A stretch of DNA of 64,000 bases from Calocera cornea HHB12733 (taxonomy: Eukaryota; Basidiomycota; Dacrymycetes; Dacrymycetales; Dacrymycetaceae): contig KV423980.1 in the NCBI GenBank assembly GCA_001632435.1, positions 1-64,000 of the forward strand. The letters run 5' to 3'. The notes beneath the pieces are model-generated. The model saw only the letters and a program-made list of their open reading frames with translations, did not search any database and was not told where the DNA came from. Of this stretch, positions 34,119 through 45,000 are shown one piece after another (position 1 is the first letter of the stretch; each line of letters begins with the position of its first letter). The position numbers and the translations under genes were made by a program.

Positions 34119-37100
34119 CTATAATGGAAGGGCATGCACTTCCCGCAGACCTAAGCGCAGGTAGACAACCGAAGTATCGAGAGCTTACATTCTGACGGGG
34201 CGGAGAGTTCTTCGTCATCTCCGACAATGACCATATATTCGCGGCCCCCATGCTCGTATCTTATTCGAAGAAACTTCTTTTCGCCAGGGAAGGCATCATA
34301 GAACCCCAAAAGGCCCGACTAGAACGAAGAAATGTCACTCAGCTAGTTCGCAATCCGCGGGGTAAGGAAAGATCTCACCTTCCGCCGCCCACTTGGGATG
34401 TGCAGACGGCCATTGTTTACAAGTGCTTGAACGGGAATAGTTACGTCGAGGATCTCCCGTTCAGCCGATGTCAAATCTTCCTTTAGACTTCGCTTGGGGC
34501 CATAAAGTGCCTCAGTCACTACTAAGACTAGTCACGCTTGATGAGCGTTGGATCCATGTCTGAAGCTTATACACACATACCTTCCGTTGTCGGCTCTGTC
34601 CGGCGCCCCACCAGATCCTTCAACATTGCCCGCACCTCCTCAGCCTCCTTCCTCTTCTGAACAAGCTGGTCGGCACGTGCTTCCCGAAGCGCTTTGAGCC
34701 GGCTAAGAATATGTCAGTACATGGACATAGATAAAGAATTATGGGGTTAATGAATGTTCGGCACCGGACAGGATCCGAAGGAGATAAAGCCAAGTTGGGA
34801 AGCTCGCGCCAGCTCAGCTTCCATCCTACGCGGCGACCCGTGCCTGACCGCGCACGCCGAGGAGAAATAGAGCAAAGGGGTTGCGAAGAAATAACTCCAA
34901 AAGTACAAAACGCTGGGCACGACGGCACGAGGGCCAAATTGACTCAGAAGGGTTGTGCGAGCGTAGGAATGGGAATCGGCAAGCTCCAACAAAGCAAAAG
35001 AGGCATAATGAGAGATGTGAATGGGAATAGAATAGAACCAGGCCGTCCGGCAGCGCAGGTGAGTTGTCATCAGGATTGGTCCATTTTGGCTCATCTATCA
35101 GCCAAGATAAGGCACATCCCCACGCAAGATGTTCTTGGAGGCGTTACAATGAAGGTACAGCGAATATTGCACCGAGAAAGGAAAGTCATATGGCCGTGCA
35201 TAGAAAGGACCAGTACTCGGTCAAGATCAGAGCTTCATCCTTTGGCCATTATCGCACCAGGCAAGTCACTCGGCCAACAGCCAGGAAACCTCGTCAACCT
35301 GGCGCGGCCGGAAGAGTAGAGTGTGCAGTCGAACAGGAAGAAACGAACAAACAAATGGTAACAGAACTCACCGATGCGTATTCCGGAGCTGCCACAGCTC
35401 GTGCGCTGTGAAACAGCCCATTACAGTCGTAAACACCACAGTAAAGGCGGACACCGCCAATGCGGTATCTCGCGTATCGACGAGCCAGATGGGAACGCTG
35501 ATTTTCTGCCCGACTGTACCAGCTCTACGCCATGCATCGAAGTCAGCGTTCTGAAAAGGCAGGTCCGGCAACTGCTACCCACCTGAGCATGAGCCAAACG
35601 CCTGTGTTGCCCCAGTCTACAGACACTCCCCAGGATGCGCGCCCCAACCGCCCGCTGAGAGATGAGGAGACCGACAGGCCAGACAATGTGCACGCCTGAA
35701 GTGAAGCCTTCCAGCCGATCTTGTCTGAAACGAACGTCGGCTGGTGCGGTGCACCAGCGACGTCAATGTTAGGGAGTGCCTCGGCCTCAGATGGTATTGG
35801 AAGTACACGGTGGATGAGCGGCCGGGCAGAGAACCAGCCTAACCACTGCATCTGCAGCTGGACCTTGAAGTTGCTCTGCAGCAAAGCGGAGTAGACGCGC
35901 GCGGTGCGTCCGGGCAAGCCTGGCGGCTCTGTCGAGGATAGCTTGAGAAAGAGCTGGCGCGGTTGATGCACGAAAGCGCTCGTGACCGCCGCGGCTACCC
36001 ACGAGCGGGAAGAGCGCCAGCTGAAGTACACGTCCCTCTTGGGCGTGGATTCTGCTTCCTGGCCATCCTTGCTGTATCTCGTGACGAGATTGGCCCAAAG
36101 CTCGCCGTCGTCGTCGATTCCTATGTCGAGGGCGACAATGGGGAGGTCGAGCGACGGCCAGAAGGGCAGCGTCCAGGAGCCAGATGACACCTTAATGCTG
36201 CCGTCCCATGAGGGGGTTAGCTGCCGGTTTGCAGTGAGCGAGAGAACAGGAGGGATGAAGAAAGTGGGGAAGTCGGCGAGCGCTCTCAGGCTCGTCTTTC
36301 CGTAGTGCCCGGTCAGGGCTACGAACGGCGCGCGATGGTACAGGAGGTTCGATCCAGCCTGGCCGAGATGGATCAGGAACACGGTGTCGACCGGACGGCA
36401 AGTAGCAACCTCACGTGGAGCGTGATCCGGTTACGGAACTGGTACTCGGCTGTGCCGAAGAGGTTTGCCGTGCCCCTATTGTTGTGTGTCCCGACGCTAG
36501 CGATCATCGAGCAGCGCAGCGCGGACGTTATCGGGAGCTTCCGAAACAAACAAGAACCCGTCAGCGAGTGCTATGGGATGTGGGGCGAACATCGCACCTG
36601 GGTGTGGTGGGATACGCCCAGGCGGGAGACGGAAATGAGCGACCCTGCAGGCACTTGGGGCTGCTGGTTCCAGTTCCCCGTCTCCCGCTCTTCCTTCCCC
36701 CTCCTTAAGAACTCCATTTGCTCTTTATCCAGATCTTTAAAGAAGGGGATAAACGGTGCCCGCTGACGCTCGGTCTCCTGTTCTGCAGTGGCGCCGTGCT
36801 CGTCAGGTTCCTCTTCTCCCTGCTCTCCCTGCTCTTCCTCTTCCTCTCCCTGTCCCTCCTCCTCCTCCTCCTCCTCCTCCTCCTCGTCCCGCAGAGACTC
36901 CCCCTCTCCTGCGGCCTCTCGGTCCACTCCCAGGGTCTCCTTATCCCCTGTCTCCATAAAGTCATCCTCATGCTTAGGGAGCGCAGCATCCCTCTTCTCC
37001 GTAAGGCCTTCTTGGTCCTGGCGTTCCTCTTCCTCCTCCACATCCTCATCGTCCTCATCGATCCATTCTTGAAACCTCCTCCCAATATCGTCCCACATGT

Positions 37101-37907
37101 TCGCCCACCTCTCCGCGCCCACGCCTGTGAAGGGGTGGAGAAGCGGCCGTGCGTCCAGGCCAACTGTTACCGTGGTCTGTGATACGCGTCAGGCGATGGA
37201 ATTATTCCATATGATAGAGCGCACGCACTGTAGTATCAAACTCGTGCTTGGCCATCGCCTTCGCCCTTCGATAGTTGTACAGCTCGAACTGTGCGCGGAT
37301 CTGCCTCAAACCATCAGCGAGCCGACACGCACACAGGAGGTTATGCATATATGCACACATATACGCATATATGTACGCACCTCCTCAGCGGTCCGTAGCG
37401 GCACGCCCACTGCCCACTCCGACGCAAGCCCTCGCATGCCCACGGAGTCGTATATCCTTCGCTTGCTCTCGTCCATCAGCACTGCATCTCCCAATCAATA
37501 CTCCCGGTCCAATAGCGCATATAGGAGGTCGGAAGGCTCACCTTCATACGCCTGCGTGACGTCCTGAAATCGCTTCCCTGCGGCCTCGCGGTGCTCCGGA
37601 GGGTGCTTGTCGGGGTGTAACATTACTGTGTGCACGTCAGCATACTGTTTGTGCCGCTGGACTGCGAGAGACGAGGGCAGGGACGTACTGACAAGCCTGT
37701 GGTAGCTTTCCCGGATCTCTGCAGCACTTGCAGACTTCTCTACGTTCAGAAGCGCACTGTGTCACCCCAAGTCAGCTCTCGGCCGCGACTGCCGCGCGCG
37801 GAGGGGACGCACTAGAAGTCGACCTCATCGGCCTGAGGCGTCTCGGGCGCGTATATGTTCTGCTCGTCGTCTGCGTGCCGCCCATTGTCATCTTCTGTCC
37901 AGTCCAT
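34119..37907 (-). CDS. DNAJC11-type J-domain protein (J domain plus DUF3395)
   Basis: In animals DNAJC11 works with the mitochondrial MICOS/SAM complexes; the fungal role is inferred. The start is ATG at 37907. J-domain pieces come from three exons: YALLNVEKSASAAEIRESY, then the HPD motif in MLHPDKHPPEHR, then LMDESKRRIYDSVG. A middle domain (TTVTVGLDARPL) leads into a long acidic insert with a run of ten Glu coded by a CTC microsatellite (36862-36891). A beta-rich region follows (SMIASVGTHNNRG, GTAEYQFRNRI). The C-terminal DUF3395 part contains AGTVGQKISVPIWL, RRLKALREARADQ, DVTIPVQALVNNGRLHIP and SGLLGFYDAFPGEKKFLRI, ending CLREVHALPL. At least ten introns are needed; one (35371-34703) is 669 nt, ten times the local norm. 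Confidence 0.88.
36862..36891 (+). repeat. (CTC)n microsatellite coding a poly-Glu run
   Basis: Ten CTC/CCT-type triplets in the DNAJC11-like gene, read as Glu on the minus strand. Likely length-variable between strains. Confidence 0.85.
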
Positions 37908-38298
37908 GTCCGCCCAGTCGCTCAGTTGCTCAGTCAATTAGCGGATGAGTATGCTGCTGCACCCATGGGCACCGTGGGCGGTAGGGTGCGCTTGAGGGAT
38001 AATTTGGTCCCGTGCGAGTGCTTGCCGGTCACTGAGGTCCGCCTCGGCGTCGTCGGCACAACGTCCATCACCGCCTGGATCGTAAAGGAGACGCCGGCGC
38101 CAGATTCAGCAACGCGAGGACGCCGTGCTGTGCGACATGATCGAAGCATACTCGCATTCCAGTACTACGGCTGATGTACACCTCTGCACTGTCTCGCTGG
38201 CACCACGCCGCGTCTGGCTGCGAGGGTGCTCACCGTCTGCGATGCACCCCGCTCCCTGCTGGCTTACGACAACCAATTCCCTTTGATAAGTCCTGACA
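37908..38298. other. Divergent promoter (DNAJC11-like / F-box B)
   Basis: 390 bp between two start codons on opposite strands. No clear TATA box. Confidence 0.5.
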
Positions 38299-39873
38299 AT
38301 GCTCACCCCTCAGCAAGTCCTTAAGATCAAGCACGAACAGCGTCGACTGCGCTATCTCTGCGTTGCGCGCACTGCGGTCATCCGAACGCTGCACCGTTGC
38401 CTACGCTCATCGTCTACCTCGGTCGGCCTTACCAACCAAGAAGCGCAACAGCAACTCCAAGCCCAAGCACGCCTCCGCACCCTACATCTTCGGAAGCTCT
38501 CCCTACTATCTGCCCGGTTGTTCCCGATTTCCGAACTGCCCCTGGAGGTGCTGCAGCATATCTTCGCACTGTTAGCCCAGGGACAGCCGGGAAGGGAGGA
38601 GAGGCTCAGGGTGGTGTTGATGAGGGTGTCGAGGGGGTGGAGGGAGGCAGTGCTGGGCACGCCGGAGCTGTGGCAGTCTGTCGTCCTGGACTACAGCTCT
38701 GGGAATCACCAGGAGCTGGGCATCACCCATGGGCGGCGAAGGACCGGAGACGCCAGTGCCTTCCCTCCCTTCGAACCCAGACCGCACCCTCCGGAGCAAT
38801 CAGTCCCCGCCTCTCGACCATTCACGAACCCCCACCTTCTCAAGCCCTTCCGATTCACCGTCCTCAGCCTCACGATACACTCCACCCCTCCCGCCGCCTT
38901 CCTCGCCAGCTTGTCCTCTCTCTCGCCCGGGAGCTTACCGACCCTCAAAGTGCTCATTCTACTGGCAGACGAGCGGGCTGGTCCTGGGCAGGAGCGGTGG
39001 GTGGAGGCACTATACACCGCTGCTCCCGGCCTGCGGCAGCTGAGCATCAGAGGACTCTACCCGCTGCCGCTCAACCTAGGGACACTGCGGTCCCTCTCCC
39101 TCTCCCGCGGGCAGCTCACCGCCGACGATCTCTCCACCATCGCCGAACTCCATTCGCTTCACCGCCTCTCATTAAGCGCGCAAGACTTCCCTTCCCCTCC
39201 CCTGCATCCGATTCGCCTCCACGACCTCCAATGCCTAACTATTCTTCTCCCGCCCTCCTCGCCCCACCTACCCGCCCTCCTCGAAGCCTTGCACACCCCC
39301 TCCCTGAAGCATCTGCACTACATCCTCCCGCTACCCTCACGGCCCACCTGGGGTCGACCCATCAGCGCCTGGCAAGCTTTGGCCGAACAGCCTTGGGAGC
39401 TTCAAACCCTTCACCTGGGTATGGGTGGGGATAGCGAGGAGTGGGCTGCCCAACTAGGGGTGCTGCAAGCGCTTGGAGGGGGGTTGCGGACTCTCGTTCT
39501 CAAATGGATGACAATACAAAGACTGATGCTCGCCCCTCTCCCCGCCCTGCCAGCGTTGCAAGAGCTCGTGATCCTCGACTTTGGCGCGCATTCCATCGTC
39601 TCCTCCCTGGTCCTGCTACGCTTCCTCAACCTCCTCCAACCCACATCGTCCAAGCTGAAGTCGCTCCGTGTGCTCTCAAGTGTGAGGGAGAAGTACAAGG
39701 AGCGCAAACGGTATGGGAGTGGCGAGCTGAGAGGGTGGAGGGAGGTGGGGAAAAGAGCGGAGGTTTGGTGGAGCTGGGACGGAGGGCCCTTTGGGGGGTT
39801 GGAAGAGGGGGAGGAGGGAGAGGAGGGGGATAGGGCGCTGTCGGAAGGGCCTGGAGCGGCGGTCTGGCGTTGA
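38299..39873 (+). CDS. F-box/LRR-type protein (paralogue B)
   Basis: Single-exon, 524 aa. It follows the same plan as the protein at 19946-21688: N-terminal helix YLCVARTAVIRTL, F-box-like FPISELPLEVLQHIF with WREAVLGTPELWQSV, leucine-rich segments (LPTLKVLILLA, LQTLHLGMG, LPALQELVIL) and a terminal VWWSWDGGPF matching TSWREAPF. The tail is Gly/Glu-rich. An SCF adaptor role is inferred from the F-box. Confidence 0.75.
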   Translation: MLTPQQVLKIKHEQRRLRYLCVARTAVIRTLHRCLRSSSTSVGLTNQEAQQQLQAQARLRTLHLRKLSLLSARLFPISELPLEVLQHIFALLAQGQPGREERLRVVLMRVSRGWREAVLGTPELWQSVVLDYSSGNHQELGITHGRRRTGDASAFPPFEPRPHPPEQSVPASRPFTNPHLLKPFRFTVLSLTIHSTPPAAFLASLSSLSPGSLPTLKVLILLADERAGPGQERWVEALYTAAPGLRQLSIRGLYPLPLNLGTLRSLSLSRGQLTADDLSTIAELHSLHRLSLSAQDFPSPPLHPIRLHDLQCLTILLPPSSPHLPALLEALHTPSLKHLHYILPLPSRPTWGRPISAWQALAEQPWELQTLHLGMGGDSEEWAAQLGVLQALGGGLRTLVLKWMTIQRLMLAPLPALPALQELVILDFGAHSIVSSLVLLRFLNLLQPTSSKLKSLRVLSSVREKYKERKRYGSGELRGWREVGKRAEVWWSWDGGPFGGLEEGEEGEEGDRALSEGPGAAVWR

Positions 39874-40726
39874 ACGGGGGTTGGTACCCAGGTCGATGGA
39901 GTGGAACAGAAGTCCCATGGCAGCAAACGACCCGAAACTCAGCCCGCATCCACACAATCGCCGATCCAGACATGAGTGTACGGCTGGCCCATGCTCAGAT
40001 ATTTCTGGATGACAACTGGCCAGTTGTTGGACACTTGTCGCCGCCAGGAACCATTCTCGGTTGAATTTGGCTCCGCGCCATGGACTTTGCATATGCGTCG
40101 ACAAAACTCGCTTGCCGCTCACAACTTGAAATCTTGTGGTTGCAATCGCAGCTGTTGTGCTACGCCAGTATATCGATAGCATACTGCCGGACGCTTGTTC
40201 ACAACTCCGTCAGACGACCTTCAACCAGTCGACGCCAACTGAGTGAGCCTAACCATCGGATACGCATCAGCGCCTGCGTCGGTCTTCAGCACGCCGGCGG
40301 CCGTTGTCAAGCATGTGGTTCTACGCCATACGCAGCACATTATGCTCCCAAGCACTTGTCAATAAGTCACTTAGCCAGTGCGTGAGTATTTGGCTCGGCT
40401 CAGTGAGTTGGCATTGGCTCGGAATAGACGCCGTTACGACGTCGGCGGGCATCACTCAACATGCTCAGCGCCAGTCAAGCAACAACAACATGTCGCGAAG
40501 CGTCTGATCACAATCAACGCACTGGATAATACTGCAAACTGAGTTTACGGCAAGATATAAGGAGCCTGTCGAGCCCGCCATCAAGGCATCACTGTCCAGT
40601 TCACTTCTCACCATCACTTCGCGCGCAGATTTCTCGACCGGGAAGCACAAGTCAAAGCAGCCGAGAGCACACCGCAAACGGACTTAGCATACCACCCGCC
40701 CCCCTGCGCCGCTTTCTATTCACCAT
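39874..40726. other. Intergenic; possible decayed F-box N-terminus
   Basis: The plus-strand frame from 40080 has LLCYASISIAYCRTL, which faintly resembles the N-terminal helix of paralogues A and B, but then shows no F-box. It may be the eroded 5' part of the next gene. Confidence 0.3.
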
Positions 40727-42031
40727 ATGTCTGTACTAGTCATAGAAAAGGACTCAGAGGGCGAGAAGCCCGCCGACAGGGTTACTCTTACAACCCTCTC
40801 ACTTCGATGGTCGCAAGCAGAGCCCGACACGCCAACGCCATGCTCATTGCTGAGGTTTTCCGATATTCGTGGCCAGTGTATCTGTGGAGATCAACGCCAT
40901 TCCTGGCTCAAGACAACACGAATTGGAGATTTCGAGTCTGTCTTTACACTTCTATCCGAGCGTGACGATAATCGGGACAATCATCCCATAAACTGCGATA
41001 AACTCGACCCTTTCCTAAAGGAAACGATGAAGGGCTGCAGAAGCTTGACAGTTCAAGGCTGCCAGACAGACGCGATCATGGAGAGCCTCTTGGGGAGGAT
41101 GGATATCTTTCACCTGGCGAATCTCAGGTCACTCACGCTTTTTGGAGTGGCTGCTCCTCCTACCTTCCGGAGCTGGCTCAATCGACTCTATGGTGTTTCT
41201 CGAAGGCTCTCCTTTCTGCAAGTGGATGAAGGCTGGCTGCTGCCACGGCGGGCGACGTCGACGCTCCGAACCATCATCCTCAAGCACGAGCATATTGGCC
41301 GCGAAGCACTCCGCTTCTTGTTTCTACAAGAACATCTGAGGGCGCTGGGCTTGTGCATGTCCGAATTTGTCTCTGATAATTTCACCGATCCCGAGACAGA
41401 GGATACCTTTCTACAATTTGACCGCCTGCATACACTCATGTTGGACATCGGTCGCTCATGGCCCCAGCCCACATCGATGCTGAAGTTGCTCCCAATGCTC
41501 AAATGCACGAAACTCCAAAGCTTAAGGATCGGTCATGACGACAAGGATCCGTTTGACAGAAGTATTTTCTGGAAGGAACTCGCCAAGCAGAACTGGCCTC
41601 TCTCTACCCTCCAGCTGGGAATAGGTAGAAGACCTACCGAACGGGCTGCACAGTACCACATGCTGCAAACTGTCTCTGGCACGCTGCAGACTCTGGCTTG
41701 CCGGTATGCGGACGTTGGCCACGTTTTGTCGCCCCACTTCCCAATTCTTCCCACCTTGACCGAGTTGGTTCTCACCAATGGAGCCGCCGAGGAGCCTTTG
41801 AAGACTGACGAGATCCCATGCGCGATGGAGCATGTTCGCTCTCTGGTCGCTCACCTTAAAACATCCAAGAAGGCCACCCATCTCAGGGAGGTGCGATTGC
41901 TATTTTGCGCGCATTTTCAAGCCCGGGAGCACCTCCAACAAGAACACCCGTCCTGGCCGGTGGGCGTCGTTGTGTACACGAGCTGGAACGAGTCACCGTT
42001 TCTGGGTGCGGACGCACCCCTTCGTCCCTAG
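40727..42031 (+). CDS. LRR protein, F-box-less paralogue C
   Basis: Single open frame, 434 aa from ATG 40727. It aligns by eye with the C-terminal two thirds of paralogue A: SLTVQGCQTDAIMESL against TLSLLGCQSGTPMTDVL, WPLSTLQLGIGRRPTERAAQ against WPISTLQLPLGQGPAERAAQ, and TSWNESPF at the end. The F-box and N-terminal helix are absent from the frame, so it is either a truncated gene or starts in an unrecognised upstream exon. Confidence 0.6.
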   Translation: MSVLVIEKDSEGEKPADRVTLTTLSLRWSQAEPDTPTPCSLLRFSDIRGQCICGDQRHSWLKTTRIGDFESVFTLLSERDDNRDNHPINCDKLDPFLKETMKGCRSLTVQGCQTDAIMESLLGRMDIFHLANLRSLTLFGVAAPPTFRSWLNRLYGVSRRLSFLQVDEGWLLPRRATSTLRTIILKHEHIGREALRFLFLQEHLRALGLCMSEFVSDNFTDPETEDTFLQFDRLHTLMLDIGRSWPQPTSMLKLLPMLKCTKLQSLRIGHDDKDPFDRSIFWKELAKQNWPLSTLQLGIGRRPTERAAQYHMLQTVSGTLQTLACRYADVGHVLSPHFPILPTLTELVLTNGAAEEPLKTDEIPCAMEHVRSLVAHLKTSKKATHLREVRLLFCAHFQAREHLQQEHPSWPVGVVVYTSWNESPFLGADAPLRP

Positions 42032-43216
42032 CGATCCTGTTGCAGGGACAATAGCGAGGTATCATCGGCTATGAGAAAACATTTATGCAGCACTCATTCG
42101 CTGGTCGATGTGACTGGGGCAGCTGAAAGAGTACGTATGCGAGAGATTGGGCCAACAGGGCGCGCAGGGACTAGCTGGACTAGCGGCGGATCACATGAAT
42201 CGTAGTTGCTGTATTGTCAGATAGCCGAGCAAATGACATACACATATTGGACTTACACTTCCGGACTGGAGGCATACTTATCATCTCGCAGTGTCAGACA
42301 GTACTGGAGTCTGGCGGCCGTTTCAAGCGACACACTGCGGCTATGCTTGAGTAGACTTCGGGGGCGTTCACAAAGCAGTACAGCCGAAGCGGACTTCTCG
42401 ACCGTCCCCTCCTTGGTCTCGGGGATGGAAAGTGAGACTCGGGCACCAGTCGACGGGGGCTCTTTCCCATTTTGCGATGTAGTCCACATCGCGGATGCGG
42501 AACATGTGAGCCTGTTGGATTGGTGATCTTCCGGAACTGCCTCTTATTTCCGGACTAATAGCGGTAGATTCACAACCGCTTTTGCTTGCAGTCAACGGTG
42601 CCGAGAGCGGTATAGTTGTAGATATCAGTCTCTGGGATCAGGATTCCAAATGGGACTAGGTGATACCGTCGCACCATCAATAAGCACGGCTCCGCGTCTG
42701 ATGCGGCTTCAACCGAGCACCGCCTCATTACACACTTCTTGCCATTCACTCGGACAGCCTCTCCTTGCACCAGATCACCAACTACAGTCAACTTCGCAGC
42801 CACGCGAAGGTACTTCCATCTCAGAGGCGGTGAACATGATAATGGTCGTGTGCCTGTTGTTACCGCTTCCTTGCATTGCATCCTCTAACTCGCCGTGAGC
42901 CATGCAATCGAGCAGTGCCAGGGTCTGCCCTGACCGGGAAACCGGTGCATTGGAGTGCTTCTGGTGCAGCGGCCGGCGAGCCAAGATCGCTAGATGCTCC
43001 AGGAATCAATAACAACTGTCTGCTGCCCCGCCTGTGGCAGGGGATGAGCTCTGCTTCGACACCGGGAAACGTGGCTGAGCCACGATGTCCTCCACGAGTT
43101 CTTCCGACGTGGCCGGCCGGCCGGGTCTGTGCATCAGAGCTATGTTTATACGCGACCTCGTGCGTCGGGTTATGGATAATCGGAGCAACCAGTGACTCGC
43201 ACTGACTCCGGACGGG
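42032..43216. other. Intergenic, no confident gene
   Basis: Several frames of about 100 codons occur on both strands (for example minus 42570-42881) without domains or a consistent exon chain. Confidence 0.4.
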
Positions 43217-43222
43217 TATAAG
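43217..43222 (+). promoter_or_regulatory. TATA box of the CSGAYC gene at 43301
   Basis: TATAAG lies 84 nt before the ATG, followed by the pyrimidine- and A-rich leader typical of well-expressed fungal genes. Confidence 0.5.
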
Positions 43223-43300
43223 TATCTGGGTTGTTGCTGCACAAAGTCTCACCATTCGCGTTCTCACCCACGCCCCTTCCCCCAACAACAGATCAATACC

Positions 43301-44188
43301 ATGTCTCCCGTCGCCGCTGATACCGTCCACTCCCTCGTAGAGGAGCAAAGCCCCAATTCTACCGCTGACAACGTGACCAAGGCCGCGCATGCCGCAGCTC
43401 AGAGCAGCCGTACGTTCTCTCCCTCGCCTTGGGCATCCGCACTCCGAAACTGATGCGCACCTTCAGAAACCTCCTCCGAGACACCCATCGGCTCGCACAA
43501 CGCTGGAGAGAACCCAACCCACGCTTCGTTCACGCAGCAAGACATGCCCGAGGTGCACGAGTTGACCCAATGTTCCGGCGCCTACTGTTTCATCACTGTC
43601 CCGCACTCGCACCCCAAGCCTAAGGAAGAGACGCCCGCGACCTCCCCTTCGAATGGCAAAGACACCGCGGGCGAGGCCCCGTCCACGACCTCCCATTCGA
43701 ATGGCAAGGATACTGCCGGCGAGAACCCGTCCGTGTCCGAGCCATCCGTACCAGCCGTGCCAGCGGACATCCCGGAAATGCACACAGACACTCAATGTTC
43801 CGGCGCCTACTGCTGGTTCGTCAACCCCGACACCATCCCCGAGATGGTGCCCACCAAGACCGCTGAGGCCCCAGAGGAAACGCCTGCGACTTCGGAGCCG
43901 GAGGGCAAGGATACGGCTGGCGAGAAGCCAACGTTGTCCGACTTGTCCGCACCGGCGGACGTACCGGAGACGCCAGATACCGCCTCCGCAATTCCCGACA
44001 CCATCCCCGAGGTGGCCCCCACCGAGGTCGCTGAGACCACTCCAGAGGCGCCCCTCACCTCCGACTCGGAGGGCAAAGATATGGCGGGAGAGAGCACATC
44101 CGCGCCCACCGATTCGTCCGCGCCAGAGGGCATGCCGCACATGCACATCGACACCCCGTGCTCCGGCGCCTACTGCAACGGTGGCTAA
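43301..44188 (+). CDS. CSGAYC-motif repeat protein 1 (unknown function)
   Basis: I do not recognise the family. Two exons: the first ends after AAQSS plus one base and the intron runs GTACGTTC...TTCAG to about 43466; the second continues in phase to 44188, giving about 275 aa. The protein is hydrophilic, without a signal peptide or membrane helix. Three copies of a block ending CSGAYC occur, each after a Pro-x-x-His segment: MPEVHELTQCSGAYC, IPEMHTDTQCSGAYC and, at the C-terminus, MPHMHIDTPCSGAYCNGG. Between them are spacers rich in Pro, Thr and Glu with four related units (NGKDTAGE twice, EGKDTAGE, EGKDMAGE). The six Cys of the motifs appear to be the only Cys. Codon use is C-ending and a TATA box is present, suggesting strong expression. 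Confidence 0.75.
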
Positions 44189-44449
44189 CTGTACCGTCCC
44201 CTTCTCGATTGAGGGATGAGATTTGCATATAATCTATTATACACTAGCTCGTTATATTTTGGATATGGTCCTCTGTAGTTGGATAATGTAATTCGAATAA
44301 TTATTCTTGTCAGGTTTACCAAAGATTCATCTTGCTGGCAAGTGGTCGTCGGAACCGAATAGTACTTGCTCCGCGCCGAGCCTCGTCACTACCCGTCCCT
44401 GCCTCCTTCGCACCGCGCCTCCCTACCTCTTACCGCCTCCACATCCAAA

Positions 44450-44991
44450 ATGACGACCGTCGACCCCGCTCACATCCCCACACACATCCCGCACCACCTC
44501 ACCCTGCGCAAGCACCACGCCTCTTCCGCCGGCGCCGCGACCACCACGCTCCCAGGCGGTGTGAAGATCCCCGACCTGCGGTTCGAGCAGGGGTACCTCA
44601 AGACCATATCTGTGCATGTGCCGTGGCTCCAGGGAAAGGACGGCAGCGCGAGATGGGGGATGGTAGCGTGGGTTACGATAAGAGATCAGTTGATCAGCCC
44701 GCTCGTGCAGGGGATCGTGCTGTGAGTGTCCTTCATGATTCAACGACACTGCCCATCAAAGCTACTATCCATCCACGCTGTCGAGTCCGTATGCTGACTA
44801 TCTGTCACTACAGCGGCGCCGCAGCATCCCTCCTGTACCCCCTCGTTCCCCGCTGGCGCAAAGCCCTTTTTGGCAACAAGGAGAATGCGCCATTGTCCGA
44901 AGCCAATCGACCGCCCCTGCCCGGGCCTATGCCAGTGCCCTGGTGGCGCAGCGTGTTCTCCTCCCTCCTCCCGTCTTCCGCACACGCATAA
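44450..44991 (+). CDS. Small conserved fungal protein, possibly DUF1770/Atg43-like
   Basis: Two exons; the first ends in QGIVL and the intron ends CACTACAG near 44813, giving about 146 aa. A disordered head precedes IPDLRFEQGYLKTI, a tryptophan-bearing stretch and VTIRDQLISPLVQGIVLGAA, the latter forming a probable membrane-associated helix. I think this resembles the fungal DUF1770 family, some members of which are mitophagy receptors (Atg43), but this is recollection of the motif rather than proof. Its stop codon is only 9 bp from that of the convergent PIG-L gene. Confidence 0.6.
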
Positions 44992-45000
44992 TCGTGGAGC

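Noticed and set aside
36345..36354. GGTTCGATCC, resembling a tRNA B box
   Set aside because: It lies inside a DNAJC11-like exon and no A box or cloverleaf can be formed around it.
42570..42881. Minus-strand 103-codon frame as a gene
   Set aside because: No domain, no splice continuation that could be supported, and overlap with other equally long frames.
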